43,107 bases of DNA from Bacillus sp. WMMC1349 (lineage in GTDB: Bacteria > Bacillota > Bacilli > Bacillales > Bacillaceae): NCBI RefSeq assembly GCF_013155385.1, contig NZ_JABJUQ010000003.1, forward strand, positions 1 through 43,107. Reading direction: 5' to 3'. The notes under the pieces were generated by a model, which ran no database searches, was not told the origin of the DNA, and worked only from the letters and a program-made list of their open reading frames with translations. Within the stretch, counting starts at the first letter, position 1. Each line of letters begins with the position of its first letter. The position numbers were made by a program, and so were the translations under genes. Shown piece after piece: positions 23,158-33,226 of this stretch.

Positions 23158-24111
23158 ATGAAGAAAATTCTTGTCATTGGCATCATTCTTTTTATAGTAG
23201 GATATACAGTTTTAGCGGGATTTATCCTACTGTTTGGAGCCGGAGATGATGAAGAAAAGGTCGGCTTTGACGAAAATATTTCAGGTACAGCGAAAATTAG
23301 TAAAGAAGTAGAACGTTATCGCCCTCTTTTTGAAAAGTACGCTGAAAAATATGGTCTTACAAAGCATATTGACATCATTATGGCCCTCGTCATGCAAGAG
23401 AGTGGAGGTCGTCATTTAGACGTTATGCAGTCATCAGAATCAATAGGGTTGCCCCCTAATTCTATTACAGATCCGGAATTGAGCATTGATGTTGGGATGA
23501 AGCATTTTAAAAGCGTTCTGAAAAAAGCCGGTGGTGATATTAAATTGACCCTTCAAGCCTATAACTATGGTAGCGGGTTCATTGACTATGTTAAAAAATA
23601 CGGAGGGAAGTATACAAAGAAGCTTGCTTCTAGATTCAGTAAAGAACAGGCCACAAAGCTAGGATGGCCCAGTTATGGCGATCCCCTATATGTTGACCAT
23701 GTTATGAGGTACTTAGATACAAACGACGGTGGCGGGAAACAAAAATTTGATTATGCCCAAGTTCACAACATTATGAAACAGTTTTTAGGTGATCCTTATG
23801 TGTGGGGAGGACGGACACCAGCGGCAGGCGGATTTGATTGTAGTGGTCTTATGGAATATGCTTTTGGTCAAATTGGTGTTGATCTTAATGGAAATGCAGC
23901 TACACAATATGAGAAGACCAAGCCAGTTCCCGATGATAAAGTACAACCCGGCGATCTAGTCTTTTTCAGCACATATGCGTCTGGTCCGACTCATGTTGGT
24001 ATGTATGTTGGAGGGGGAAAATTTATCAATGCAAATGATAACGGAATTGAATATTCGAGCGTAGCTACTTGGAAAAAGCTTTACCCATACTTGGGATTCA
24101 GAAGAATATAG
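23158..24111 (+). CDS. cwlT: CwlT/TcpG two-domain peptidoglycan hydrolase
   Basis: 317 residues. One membrane helix (4-27) anchors it outside. A soluble-lytic/muramidase domain follows with catalytic Glu81 in MQESGG and YNYGSG, then an NlpC/P60 endopeptidase domain with Cys228 (FDCSGL) and His279 (THVGMYVG). ICEBs1 CwlT has this same pair of domains; it opens the wall for the transfer channel and is required for transfer. All catalytic residues appear intact. Confidence 0.95.
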   Translation: MKKILVIGIILFIVGYTVLAGFILLFGAGDDEEKVGFDENISGTAKISKEVERYRPLFEKYAEKYGLTKHIDIIMALVMQESGGRHLDVMQSSESIGLPPNSITDPELSIDVGMKHFKSVLKKAGGDIKLTLQAYNYGSGFIDYVKKYGGKYTKKLASRFSKEQATKLGWPSYGDPLYVDHVMRYLDTNDGGGKQKFDYAQVHNIMKQFLGDPYVWGGRTPAAGGFDCSGLMEYAFGQIGVDLNGNAATQYEKTKPVPDDKVQPGDLVFFSTYASGPTHVGMYVGGGKFINANDNGIEYSSVATWKKLYPYLGFRRI

Positions 24112-24124
24112 AAAGGGTGAGATT

Positions 24125-24667
24125 GTGGAAGAACAGCGGAAAAAGCATGGAATACGGCTTGTCGTTATCATTGCGGCCATTGCCGTGGCTTTAATGCTAA
24201 TATACACCCAATCTTTAAAAAAGGATTTAGCAGCTGCAACAGAGCAAAAAAAGAACTATGCTGACCAGATCGACCGACTGAAAAAATTAGATCAATCAAA
24301 GGCAGCAGAGCTGAACCATGAGTTTATCAATAGATTTTTCACTTACAAAAACACGAAACAGCGATATGAAGACATCAAGCCACTAATGACAGAAAAAGGT
24401 TATCAGTCCACTTATCCGAGTGGCAGTAGTATTCCAAAAAAAGGTTCTGATGTATCCTCTTCCATTTCTGGTTTACGTAGTTATGAATATCAATCGGATA
24501 AGCAGGAAGCTTCTTTTATGAACGAGTTTACTGTCCGTACCAGTTACAATGGTACAGCCAGCGAGCAGAAGATCGTCATAAAAACAAATTTGATTACTTT
24601 AGAAAATGGAGATTGGAAAGTAGATAATGTTGAATTTATGGCCAATGTAGGAGGACAGCAACCGTAA
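24125..24667 (+). CDS. Membrane-anchored NTF2-like protein, YddI-like position
   Basis: 180 residues from GTG after AAAGGGTGAGATT. One membrane helix (about 12-27), a coiled coil (30-60), then a compact domain that looks NTF2-like, as in VirB8/TcpC relatives. It is the last gene of the conjugation operon, where ICEBs1 has yddI, whose role is unclear. This is the complete copy; the window-edge copy at 1-512 is damaged. Confidence 0.8.
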   Translation: MEEQRKKHGIRLVVIIAAIAVALMLIYTQSLKKDLAAATEQKKNYADQIDRLKKLDQSKAAELNHEFINRFFTYKNTKQRYEDIKPLMTEKGYQSTYPSGSSIPKKGSDVSSSISGLRSYEYQSDKQEASFMNEFTVRTSYNGTASEQKIVIKTNLITLENGDWKVDNVEFMANVGGQQP

Positions 24668-24714
24668 GACTAAACACGTTCAGGAATTACAGCAAAACGA
24701 TGTTGTATATGAGC

Positions 24715-24771
24715 ATTCTAACGCAATTAAATTGATTTTAATGAACAATCACCCATTAATTGCGTCAGAAT
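24715..24771. other. Long inverted repeat, oriT candidate
   Basis: ATTCTAACGCAATTAA (24715-24730) and TTAATTGCGTCAGAAT (24756-24771) pair at 15 of 16 positions around a 25-base loop, with no T-run. Lying 47 bases past the last conjugation gene, it could be part of a transfer origin or a slow-folding terminator. Confidence 0.65.
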
Positions 24772-25045
24772 CATCCTGAAAATTTTAGGGTACTGATATA
24801 TTTATACTTCGTTCGTGAATAAGTGAGGATCTGAAAGTTGGCCATCTTTTTTCATTCGTGTTTTAGCTCCTTTTGGATCTTCCAGGACAGCTGCATTGTT
24901 CGGAATTCAAGCTTAAAAAAATTCCATAGCAACACTACAAAGAGTTTTTGCGGACACTATAAAACAATATATGATAGACCAACTAATAACAAATCGCAAT
25001 AAGCCGATGAATGCGAAAATAAGAGCTATATGGAGGAAAGAAAAG

Positions 25046-25077
25046 ATCGCCCCTTAGAAACAAAAGGGCGATTTTTT
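25046..25077 (+). terminator. Intrinsic terminator of the conjugation operon
   Basis: ATCGCCC pairs with GGGCGAT, followed by TTTTTT. Confidence 0.75.
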
Positions 25078-25224
25078 GATTATTTCCCAGATGCAAAATT
25101 GCTTCTCACGGCTGAAAATGATCGATTTTGAGGATTGGCTAAAAAATCAACTTCTCATAGTGGTTATTATGTAAACTAGAGATTTAAATGTTTAGATTTT
25201 GTATACATATTTTCTATGCCAAAT

Positions 25225-25258
25225 AAAAAAATGCACTCTTATTTCGGGTGCATTTTTT
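25225..25258. terminator. Two-way terminator between conjugation operon and rap-phr
   Basis: AAAAAATGCAC and GTGCATTTTTT arms allow termination from both directions; it is the end of the rap-phr transcript on the minus strand. Confidence 0.8.
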
Positions 25259-25316
25259 GCGATCATATAGTAATAGTTGTCTTGAGACAAAAATGGTTTG
25301 ACTACACTTTCTTCAA

Positions 25317-25433
25317 TCAAGTTGCGTATCTTTCTGAAACTTGGTAAGGCGTGCTATCTTGGGTATAGGTTGAACTTACCACCCCTGTTACACCTAACAA
25401 TAAAACAATACATATTAAAGCTTTAGTTTTCAT
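25317..25433 (-). CDS. phr: Phr signalling peptide precursor (clean copy)
   Basis: Identical to the copy at 1164-1280: 38 residues, export signal, C-terminal SERYAT, 4-bp ATGA overlap with the intact rap gene upstream. Confidence 0.88.
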   Translation of the reverse strand: MKTKALICIVLLLGVTGVVSSTYTQDSTPYQVSERYAT

Positions 25434-26575
25434 CCTGCCAACACACTCCTTTTGATTAAGCATCTTGCTTCAAATGCAGTACGGTAACATTCAATAGCAT
25501 CATGCAGTTTCTCTGTTTTCTCTAACACTTTTGCTGCATCTAGTCCGTAATCTTCCATTTCAGCGTACATACCTTTCTCCTTGAAGAACTTAAATGATTC
25601 CCTCATCAAATCCATGTCATAGTCTAAGTGAAGCCCTTTAAGTAACTGCAACTTTGCAAGGTCATCTAAAGTCTGGTGTTTTTCAGCCAATTCTTTACCC
25701 TCAAAATATAAGTCATTTGCTGTCATTATGTTACCTTTCCTTGCTTCAACATATGCAAGATTAAAAGCAGCCTTAGACGAATAGATGCTGCTATCTTCCC
25801 TGTAAATTTCAAGGGATTTCTGTAGATGATTGGACGATCTCTCAAGTTCTTCAAGTTCATTATAGCATAAGCCAATGTTTAAATGAGAAGCCCCGATCAA
25901 AAACCCCTCTTCCATTTTCTCAGATTCAGCTAAAGCTTTTTGTAAATTATTCAAAGCCATTTCATGATGCAGTTGATCTGAATAATTACCTGCAATAATG
26001 AAATTGGTGCGAATGCATTTATCACCATAAGTGTCATATTGTTTGAAGATGTTGTATGCCTGATTAGCATAATCCATCGAAAACAAAGTTTGTTTCATAT
26101 TGTAATAAAGTTCTGAAATTTTAAAATAAAACTCAGCTTTCTCTAACTCATCGCAGTTGAAGACTTCAAGTTTAATTTCTGCATTTCTATAATACCTTAA
26201 AGCATGTAACAATTCTTTTTGTCTAAAATGATACATCCCCGAAAAGAATTGATAATAGTACTCAAGCATACCTTCTAGTTTATTTCTTTCTCTAATTCTT
26301 TTAAACTCTTTAAATCGTTCTTCAAGATCACTACCTGAATCAGCATACAAATAGTCGAGTTGTAACTTGTGCCTAAACTCAAGTAATGAATAATAAACAA
26401 GAACGTCCTGGTTTTCTTCCATATTCTCGAGAAGTTCCCTGACTTCTTCTTTTGTTTCCTCAGCTTTATGTATCCAGTTATTCTTAAGTGAGTTGTACCA
26501 AAAATTCATCTTCGTAGCAACAAGATCATAAGGAATTGTCTCTTCTTTACTCAAACTTAATGATCCCCTTCCCAT
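25430..26575 (-). CDS. rap: Rap-family tetratricopeptide regulator
   Basis: 381 residues, the standard Rap length. An N-terminal three-helix part (VATKMNFWYNSLKNNWIHKA, about 19-80) is followed by tetratricopeptide repeats (for example ASHLNIGLCYNELEELERSS). Rap proteins either dephosphorylate Spo0F or bind response regulators such as ComA, and are switched off by their Phr pentapeptide. In ICEBs1 (RapI) and pLS20, Rap-Phr pairs also control transfer by sensing plasmid-bearing neighbours; that is the likely role here but the target cannot be told. Upstream lies AAGGGGATC as ribosome site; the start ATG may be preceded by MGRGS variation. Confidence 0.93.
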   Translation of the reverse strand: MGRGSLSLSKEETIPYDLVATKMNFWYNSLKNNWIHKAEETKEEVRELLENMEENQDVLVYYSLLEFRHKLQLDYLYADSGSDLEERFKEFKRIRERNKLEGMLEYYYQFFSGMYHFRQKELLHALRYYRNAEIKLEVFNCDELEKAEFYFKISELYYNMKQTLFSMDYANQAYNIFKQYDTYGDKCIRTNFIIAGNYSDQLHHEMALNNLQKALAESEKMEEGFLIGASHLNIGLCYNELEELERSSNHLQKSLEIYREDSSIYSSKAAFNLAYVEARKGNIMTANDLYFEGKELAEKHQTLDDLAKLQLLKGLHLDYDMDLMRESFKFFKEKGMYAEMEDYGLDAAKVLEKTEKLHDAIECYRTAFEARCLIKRSVLAG

Positions 26576-26633
26576 TTTTTAAATATTGTACCACAAATAG
26601 GTTAATGCAATATTGATTTTTTCCCTATCGTCC

Positions 26634-26792
26634 TTAGTCTGTTTTAATGATTCGAAATACAATAGCGAGAATTAAAATTCCAATTATCCCTATCACGTTG
26701 ACAATTGTCTGGGCAGTTTCTTCTAAAAAAAAGTTAGATACAAAAGATCCTATAACAATAACAAAGAGTAAAGTAACCATAAAATTTTTCAT
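26634..26792 (-). CDS. Two-helix membrane protein, candidate immunity peptide (second copy)
   Basis: Same 52 residues as 2482-2640, with no differences. Confidence 0.6.
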   Translation of the reverse strand: MKNFMVTLLFVIVIGSFVSNFFLEETAQTIVNVIGIIGILILAIVFRIIKTD

Positions 26793-26892
26793 GAAATATT
26801 CACCTTTCTAGAAAATTAACTATCCACTTAAATACTTATATAGTATATAATTACATGGAATGTTTGTAAATTACTTTAATAGGAGGGTTTTT

Positions 26893-27513
26893 ATGGTTTC
26901 TAATTTTAAAACTTTTAAGTACATAATTATTTTTATGTGTACATGCTTATTATTTTCCACGGCGGTCTCTCTTCCAATGGCAAAAGCAGAAAGTCTTTCA
27001 AACGAAATTAATGCTGAGGCTGAACAACTCGAAAATGTTTTTGGTCCTTTTGCTAAATTAATTGATGAAATGCCTACGGATGTTGCGGAACGAGGGATTG
27101 AAGCAGGGGTTAAATGGCTAAATGAAAATAAAGGGTCTGACTTCAAGGATTTCAATTTTATTGCTACTGAAGAAGGCTTAAAAACTATTGAAATAAATAA
27201 CAATCATACATTTAAAACACAGAGCTTTTTATCTTGGCCATGTCTTTCAAGTATAGGAAAGGCTCTTATTTCTAATGCTATACCATGGGCTAAGCTTTTA
27301 AAAGTGAAAAAAGCCGCAAAATTAATGGGTGGAATAAATACAATGGTTAAGACAGTTGTTAGAGCTTATAAACACCAAAGAAACTTAGGGCGTTCCCGAA
27401 TGGGAGCACTTAAAAAGGCAATTCGAATCTCCACAAAAGCATTTCCTGGAGAAACACAAAAAGCATTATTGGAATTCTTTAATATAGGAGATGTCTTTTA
27501 CCGTTGCTTTTAG
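26893..27513 (+). CDS. Closticin-like bacteriocin precursor (second copy)
   Basis: Same 206 residues as 2741-3361, including the AKLLKVKK motif and terminal RCF. Confidence 0.6.
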   Translation: MVSNFKTFKYIIIFMCTCLLFSTAVSLPMAKAESLSNEINAEAEQLENVFGPFAKLIDEMPTDVAERGIEAGVKWLNENKGSDFKDFNFIATEEGLKTIEINNNHTFKTQSFLSWPCLSSIGKALISNAIPWAKLLKVKKAAKLMGGINTMVKTVVRAYKHQRNLGRSRMGALKKAIRISTKAFPGETQKALLEFFNIGDVFYRCF

Positions 27514-27685
27514 AAATTTCATATAAATGAAGGCTGCTGTCGAGAAAATCACAGTAGCCTCCTTTTTCATTTAACGGGCTTAAGCCCGTTTTTCTTTGCT
27601 TAAGCAAAGAATGTATTAAGAATTGTTCATCTTGGTTTTCATATTTTTTAAGCGTATCCTTCCAATACCTCTTAGTTCCCTGCAT
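27479..27685 (-). CDS. Possible 68-residue hypothetical protein (second copy)
   Basis: Identical to 3327-3533 and equally doubtful: it runs through hairpin sequence. Confidence 0.3.
   Translation of the reverse strand: MQGTKRYWKDTLKKYENQDEQFLIHSLLKQRKTGLSPLNEKGGYCDFLDSSLHLYEISKSNGKRHLLY
27531..27567 (+). terminator. Bacteriocin gene terminator (second copy)
   Basis: Same stem and T-run as 3379-3415; the two CTTAAG palindromes follow at 27573-27611. Confidence 0.8.
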
Positions 27686-27834
27686 AATGCCTCCTTTTTT
27701 TTGACGACTTCTAACATACATTTATAAACTTCCGGATTTACTTGCAGCGGATGCAGAAGCTACAGCTGCTATGTTCCTGTCCATTTTTTAACGAGTGAAC
27801 AAAGATGAAAAAACCAAATACAAAACAACGCCAG

Positions 27835-28065
27835 GCGGAAAGGAGACATACGTCTCCTTTCGGCTTTTTCCCTTTTTGACCTCCGAAGCGTAAATGTCCC
27901 CAAGGCTTGTAGGGCCGGGGTCGGGCGAGCCTCGTTACTCTTCCCGACTCCGGCCCAACAAGCCGAGCTGACTCATCAAGGGGCGAAAAACTTTTTATCG
28001 AAACCCCGCTGCAAGCTGCAGCGGTGATAAAAACTTTTCCGGCTGAAACCCTTGACGAGTCAGCT
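27835..28065. other. Terminator and large stem-loops before leading genes (second copy)
   Basis: Repeats 3683-3913 exactly: terminator (27835-27869), stem-loop I (27904-27964) and branched stem-loop II (27966-28065). The exact agreement shows the structure is not a read error. Confidence 0.7.
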
Positions 28066-28168
28066 ATGGGGCATTTTCGCTCTACGTGTCAAAAAGGGAA
28101 AAAATAATCCCCCTTTGGGGAACTAATTCCCTTCGGAGTTCAAAAATGAAAAAAGGAGAGGAAACCAA

Positions 28169-28846
28169 ATGAGCATTGAAATCTTTAAAGACCTAAAAGA
28201 ATTGGAGAAAGCCTATACAGGATTTAATAAGACAAAAATCTATTTCAACGGGACCGTTTATGTTGAGTCAGAACAGCTTGCAGTCACTCTCTACGAAAAT
28301 ACGCTTATCGTCCGTACCCTTGATAATGCTTTAAAGCGCGGAAAAACAGTCATCAAACATACGGTATATTTTCAGAAAGGCTCTTTTGATGGCCAAGAAA
28401 TCATGAATGAGTATATGTTCTTTCTGAAAATCAATTTTGCTGAATTGATTGAAAGAGCTATCGTAAACGATCTTCCGGACATTGATGACGGGAGCGTGAA
28501 AAACTTTCATGATAAGGAAAAGGCGGTGCGCGTCTTCAGCCCATTTGCAAAACCGAAAAGGGTTAATCCTCATTCAAAATGGACGATTGACAAGATCGCT
28601 AAAGCGATCTTGTCGGGGCAGGTAATACAAGGCGTTCAAGACATGGCGCTTACTGATGATTACGCTTATGACGCGGCGGTGAATTTCAGAAAAGGCGAGC
28701 TGTTGGACCTTTTGGACTTTGCCAAAGAGCTGACAGAGTCGCCTAGCGGATGGTGGCTACGGGTCGATGAGACAGAGGACAACAAAATCAAATTACGCGT
28801 TGCTTGCCATCACTTTGATTATCGAACTTTGTATGTCGCTGTTTAG
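28169..28846 (+). CDS. Hypothetical leading-block protein (second copy)
   Basis: Same 225 residues as 4017-4694. Confidence 0.8.
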   Translation: MSIEIFKDLKELEKAYTGFNKTKIYFNGTVYVESEQLAVTLYENTLIVRTLDNALKRGKTVIKHTVYFQKGSFDGQEIMNEYMFFLKINFAELIERAIVNDLPDIDDGSVKNFHDKEKAVRVFSPFAKPKRVNPHSKWTIDKIAKAILSGQVIQGVQDMALTDDYAYDAAVNFRKGELLDLLDFAKELTESPSGWWLRVDETEDNKIKLRVACHHFDYRTLYVAV

Positions 28847-28899
28847 GGGCGGAGACACCGCCCTTCCCCTAAAAAAATTTACTTAATGGAGGGTACAAC

Positions 28900-29175
28900 A
28901 TGATTGATACGACAACATGGCTAGGCAGGTTTATAGATGAGAAGGGTTTGAAGGATCAAGTTTATCGGGTGGATGTTGGCGGGCTAACGCACTTTATCGA
29001 AGCTGAGATTTTATATGAAGTCATTCTGTCAGCATCTAAAAGAGAGCAGGAGGTGGTCAAATACTCCCTCATGTGTATTGATTTCAGCAATGGCGACGTA
29101 AATCGTTATTTTTTTCAGCACCTAGCAAAAAAGTATATCGAAACAAATTTTCGAGGAGGTTTTTATGATGAATAA
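28900..29175 (+). CDS. Small hypothetical protein (second copy)
   Basis: Same 91 residues as 4748-5023. Confidence 0.75.
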   Translation: MIDTTTWLGRFIDEKGLKDQVYRVDVGGLTHFIEAEILYEVILSASKREQEVVKYSLMCIDFSNGDVNRYFFQHLAKKYIETNFRGGFYDE

Positions 29176-29437
29176 TTCAATTTTGTTGTGGACGCACGGG
29201 CCTTATGATGATTTCGCGGAGGATGGAGAGCAGGGTATTTGCTTTAAGGTTAGAAAAAGTTGGCTATTTCATCTATTACCGCAGTATGGATATGCTGATT
29301 TATTAGACTTCTTGAAAAATTACAGTTGGGATGAGGCTGAGGAAATCATGTTACTGGCCGAAGGAGAAAATGAGATTTTGTATAAGAAGTGTTGGTTTTC
29401 GGGTGATGTCATTTCAAATCTGCTCATTGAAGCCTAA
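29165..29437 (+). CDS. Small acidic hypothetical protein (second copy)
   Basis: Same 90 residues as 5013-5285. Confidence 0.75.
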   Translation: MMNNSILLWTHGPYDDFAEDGEQGICFKVRKSWLFHLLPQYGYADLLDFLKNYSWDEAEEIMLLAEGENEILYKKCWFSGDVISNLLIEA

Positions 29438-29454
29438 TTTTTTTAAAAAAGTAT

Positions 29455-29470
29455 TGAATAGTACTATTCA
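29455..29470. promoter_or_regulatory. Palindromic operator candidate before ssb (second copy)
   Basis: TGAATAGTACTATTCA, as at 5303-5318. Confidence 0.7.
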
Positions 29471-29488
29471 AAAAAGGAGAGATCATAA

Positions 29489-29896
29489 ATGAATAATGTT
29501 TCACTTATTGGCAGACTTACAAGAGATCCGGAACTTAAATATACACCGAGCGGGAATCCCGTCGTTAACTTTACAGTGGCTGTAAATCGGACTTTTACCA
29601 ACCAGCAAGGCGAGCGACAAGCCGACTTTATCAACTGTCAGGCATGGAAAAAGCTTGCCGAGAACATCGCAAATTTTCAGCGAAAAGGGTCTTTGATCGG
29701 AGTATCCGGACGCTTGCAAACAAGCTCATATGAGAAGGACGGCACTAGAGTTTATAAAATAGAGGTTGTCGTTGAAACAGCTGAGTTTTTAGAACCAAAG
29801 AAAAAACAATCAGGCAGCTCACAGTCAGCTGACAGAGACTTCCGGGAACCAATGGGGTTTGTTCCAGGCGCTGATGATGACGAAATTCCGTATTAA
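29489..29896 (+). CDS. ssb: Single-stranded DNA-binding protein (second copy)
   Basis: Same 135 residues as 5337-5744, including the DDDEIPY tip, so the unusual ending is not an error. Confidence 0.96.
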   Translation: MNNVSLIGRLTRDPELKYTPSGNPVVNFTVAVNRTFTNQQGERQADFINCQAWKKLAENIANFQRKGSLIGVSGRLQTSSYEKDGTRVYKIEVVVETAEFLEPKKKQSGSSQSADRDFREPMGFVPGADDDEIPY

Positions 29897-29949
29897 GCTA
29901 AGGCACGCCCCTTTTGGGGCGTACCAATTCTATATAAGGAGAGAACAAA

Positions 29950-30285
29950 ATGTGTGAATATATCGAATTGCAACGGAATGAAAGAGAGTATATGCTTTTA
30001 AAAGAACTGAAAAAGTATTGTCGTGATACATTAGGCATTTCATATGAATGGTTTTTACAGGGCTATACGTTTGACGACGTGGCGTTTATAGAGAATTATT
30101 TTTCAGACCTAAACCATTCACAGCCCTGCCCGGATTGCAAGCATGGAAGGCTTTACCGTCAGGCGATCAAAGAAGTCAAAATTTATATTTGTGATACCTG
30201 TCCAGCTGTAGAGTTAGGATTTCGGCGGGATTACGACAAGGAAAAGGCAATAAAAAAAGCTTTTGATTTTTTCATGAACTTGTAG
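29950..30285 (+). CDS. Zinc-ribbon protein (second copy)
   Basis: Same 111 residues as 5798-6133. Confidence 0.78.
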   Translation: MCEYIELQRNEREYMLLKELKKYCRDTLGISYEWFLQGYTFDDVAFIENYFSDLNHSQPCPDCKHGRLYRQAIKEVKIYICDTCPAVELGFRRDYDKEKAIKKAFDFFMNL

Positions 30286-30405
30286 CAATCGGGGGCTTTT
30301 ACCCCTCACCTATAAATTTTTTGAGCCCCGAGAGAAAATCAATGAATGAAACCTTTGTTCTTTTTTTAACGTAAAAATAGAACCTGAAGGACAGGAGGAT
30401 TAATT

Positions 30406-30753
30406 GTGGCTATTAAACTTATGAAGTTGATTTCGGTCGTATATTGGCTTGTTACGTCAATTGATTTTTATAGACAATCGACCGCAGATTCCTTCTCAAA
30501 TCATAATCTTACGTTTGCACATGCTATTTGTTGCGTAATGGGGATACTATCCCTCTTTATAAGTACAGACGGCTATCAGGGGCTAAAACAAATCACTCAC
30601 TGGATCATTTTTAATTTAATTGGAGTTATTGCAGTGTTTATTGTCTCTCATTATGACATTATCCAAATCATTAATAATTTTTTGTATTTTGAAATGCTGG
30701 CTCCGTTTATTCTTGGCTATGACGTTCCCCTTCCGGTGCCGGGCGACAGCTGA
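30406..30753 (+). CDS. Small membrane protein, longer reading
   Basis: 115 residues here because a T-run is six long, not seven. The extra 23 residues (LYFEMLAPFILGYDVPLPVP...) bring the stop right up to the next AGGAGG, which favours this version. Confidence 0.7.
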   Translation: MAIKLMKLISVVYWLVTSIDFYRQSTADSFSNHNLTFAHAICCVMGILSLFISTDGYQGLKQITHWIIFNLIGVIAVFIVSHYDIIQIINNFLYFEMLAPFILGYDVPLPVPGDS

Positions 30754-30767
30754 AGGAGGAAAACAAG

Positions 30768-30935
30768 GTGCGAAAAATTCATTATCACGATTGGGGCCAA
30801 TGTTATTATTATTTAGTTAACCTTCTAAAAAAGCGTGGCGAAGCCATCCCCGACGACTTAAAGGAATGGCCAACGAGAGAGATAGTTAAGGAGATCGAGA
30901 AACGCAGTCTAGTAATGGAGGGGAAAGGCTTATGA
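30768..30935 (+). CDS. 55-residue hypothetical protein (second copy)
   Basis: Same as 6617-6784, overlapping the nuclease start by ATGA. Confidence 0.7.
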   Translation: MRKIHYHDWGQCYYYLVNLLKKRGEAIPDDLKEWPTREIVKEIEKRSLVMEGKGL

Positions 30936-31462
30936 AGAAAATAGCAGGATACAGTTTGTCACTTGTGTTGCTTCTGGGCGTCTTGGTGAGCTGCAATAAA
31001 GCAGCAGACACACCGCCGACAGACGTGACAACGGTAGCCGAACAGCAGCAGGAACAGCGTTTAATTTCCGCTGAGGTCGTAAATGTTGTAGATGGAGACA
31101 CCATAGACATAAGGATGAAGAGTGGAAAGAAAGAGCGCGTCCGTTTTATTTTGGTTGATACCCCTGAGACTGTTCATCCTAAAAAGGGAGAAGAGCCATT
31201 CGGATGTGAGGTGTCAAACTTCACTAAAAAGACACTCAGCGGCCAGAAAGTTGATCTAAGGCTTGGAGTTCAGGAAAGGGATAGATACGGACGGCTCTTG
31301 GCTTATGTCTATCTGAAGGACGGGACAATGATAAATGAATTGTTGCTACAGAAGGGGCTTGCGCGTGTCGCCGTATTCCCTCCAAATACTGAATTTATCG
31401 ATCAGTTCCGAGACATCGAGAACAAAGCTAAAAAAGAACATAAAGGAATATGGAGTCAGTAA
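30932..31462 (+). CDS. Thermonuclease lipoprotein (second copy)
   Basis: Same 176 residues as 6781-7311 with all catalytic residues. Confidence 0.93.
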   Translation: MKKIAGYSLSLVLLLGVLVSCNKAADTPPTDVTTVAEQQQEQRLISAEVVNVVDGDTIDIRMKSGKKERVRFILVDTPETVHPKKGEEPFGCEVSNFTKKTLSGQKVDLRLGVQERDRYGRLLAYVYLKDGTMINELLLQKGLARVAVFPPNTEFIDQFRDIENKAKKEHKGIWSQ

Positions 31463-31603
31463 AAATAGACCACGTCTTGTGTGAGGCGGGGTTCTCGTCT
31501 GACTTATTACAAATAGAAACTTATAATCTGGACATGCTGTGATTTTGTTGATACAATCGAGGTGTAAATGAATACAATGTATGTAAATGAGTATAATGTA
31601 TAA

Positions 31604-31759
31604 AAAAGAGACTATAATAAAGAAAAAGATCGAAGATGCTGGTAACATCTCCGATCGGCGATAGGAGGCTCCTGTAAGGGAGTTCGGCCTTGATCCAAAA
31701 TTTAATTTTTTAAAGTAAGAACGTCAAGATTGGTAGTCGGGGCGTTCTTACTTTTTTTT
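31604..31759 (+). ncRNA. Candidate antisense antitoxin RNA (second copy)
   Basis: Same region as 7453-7608; the 19-bp tandem repeats are at 31564-31601 and the terminator at 31712-31759. Confidence 0.5.
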
Positions 31760-31846
31760 GTTCGAGAAACTATGGGCAAGCGTCAATATCCCAACAATCA
31801 GGATTCCAAATTGAAACATCAATCCAAGTGCGCTTTCTACAGCCAT
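31748..31846 (-). CDS. Type I toxin (second copy)
   Basis: Same 32 residues as 7597-7695; the ribosome-site hairpin is at 31850-31876. Confidence 0.83.
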   Translation of the reverse strand: MAVESALGLMFQFGILIVGILTLAHSFSNKKK

Positions 31847-32163
31847 ATTCTCACCTCCCCTCTTTCTGGAGGTGAGCCGAACGCCCCTACAAAGCCGAAT
31901 CTATCGCTAATTTTTACTTTATAGGAATTTTCTGAAAAACACAAGACTTCCATCCCTTTTTGAGAAAGTTCAAACTTTCTGTTCCCACCGATATATATCA
32001 GTAGAGTGTGACATTTTAAAATGAAGACCAGATCCCTTTTTAAGGATCTTTGTATTTGGAATATTGCCTGTGGTATATCATTCACGAAAACATTTAAAAC
32101 TCTCTCAGAAAACAAAAGAAGGAAAAACAACATGACCCACGGCTTTCACCGTAGGTCTGTCAA

Positions 32164-32815
32164 TTAAGATTCATTGATTAAGATTTCATCGCATTCTACG
32201 CATTTTACCGCGATTTCCTTTTTAGAAGATAACACGCGCAGGCTGCACCTAGGGCAGATCCATTTAAACTTTCTAGGCTTTTTTTCTTCCTGCTGTTCTC
32301 CGGATTCATTGTCGCCAGCCCCCGCCGTGAAATCCTTTTCGTGCAATACTGAAGGATTTAGGGTTAATCTTTAATGATTCAATCTTTTTCTTTGTGACCT
32401 CTGTCAGCTTTGGAAAAGCCCATCCATATTTTTTATCTGGTTTGTCGTCAGGGAAGTAAAAGCCGCGCCTCTCGCATTCAGTTTTAAATCTTTTGTTATG
32501 ATAGGTGCCGTTGCGGGAGCAGTCTTGTATGTTGTGAATTCCATTGTAGAGGTGAACCATTTCGTGAAGCATCGTGTCCATAGTTTCCATGAACTCAATA
32601 TCGAGGTATTCGGCTGCGATGTTCAATTCATACCGTCGGTTTTTCCCTTCCTTGTCGCGCCAGACTTCTTTTGTCGTACACCATCCCATAGATTTACGGT
32701 TTCCACTTGTTTGAATGGTGATTGCTGGTTCAGGCAGTTCACCATTGAAAAAGGCATCATTTAACTTCTTGAAAGCGACATGCAGTTCATTGATGGCTGC
32801 TTGAATATTAGTCAT
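32164..32815 (-). pseudogene. SprT-like metalloprotease, copy broken by one extra C
   Basis: A fifth C in the run at 32319-32323 shifts the frame after the metalloprotease domain, separating the C-terminal zinc ribbon. The copy at 8013-8663 is intact, so this is probably a read error. Confidence 0.8.
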
Positions 32816-32884
32816 GAGGAGCGCCTCCAATCTTCATTTACATTAGTAGGGTTGAACCTATCGAAAAACCCCATTTATACATGT

Positions 32885-33120
32885 TTATTCTCTTTCATTG
32901 ATTGATTTACTTACAGAAATAGAATTTAATAGGTTGATAACCAATCCCCAAACCTCACTAGATGCCTTTATTTCATACTCATTCATCAAAGGAATATAAG
33001 CTTCAAGACCTTCTTTAAACCTTCTTCAGTGGCAAAATAACTCTTCACGGCATGGTCAAACTCATTTACATGCTCGATGACAAATTCCCAATCTTCCTTG
33101 TAAATTTCTAATTTTCGCAT
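32885..33120 (-). pseudogene. 78-residue hypothetical gene, copy missing one base
   Basis: One T is missing from the TTTT run near 33014 compared with 8733-8969; read error is likely. Confidence 0.75.
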
Positions 33121-33226
33121 GTACTGTCCTCCTATTGATCAAAGTGTTTGGATACACTTCTGTTTTCTTGTCATCTAAATCAATCTCGATAAGTGCCAAA
33201 AAACTATACCCTCACAAATCTCTTCT

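Larger units (their letters stand above)
24668..25316. other. Intergenic region after the conjugation operon (clean copy)
   Basis: No gene recognised. It contains a 16-bp-arm inverted repeat (24715-24771), a terminator (25046-25077) and a two-way terminator (25225-25258). The 270 bases in between are AT-rich and unassigned. Confidence 0.6.
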
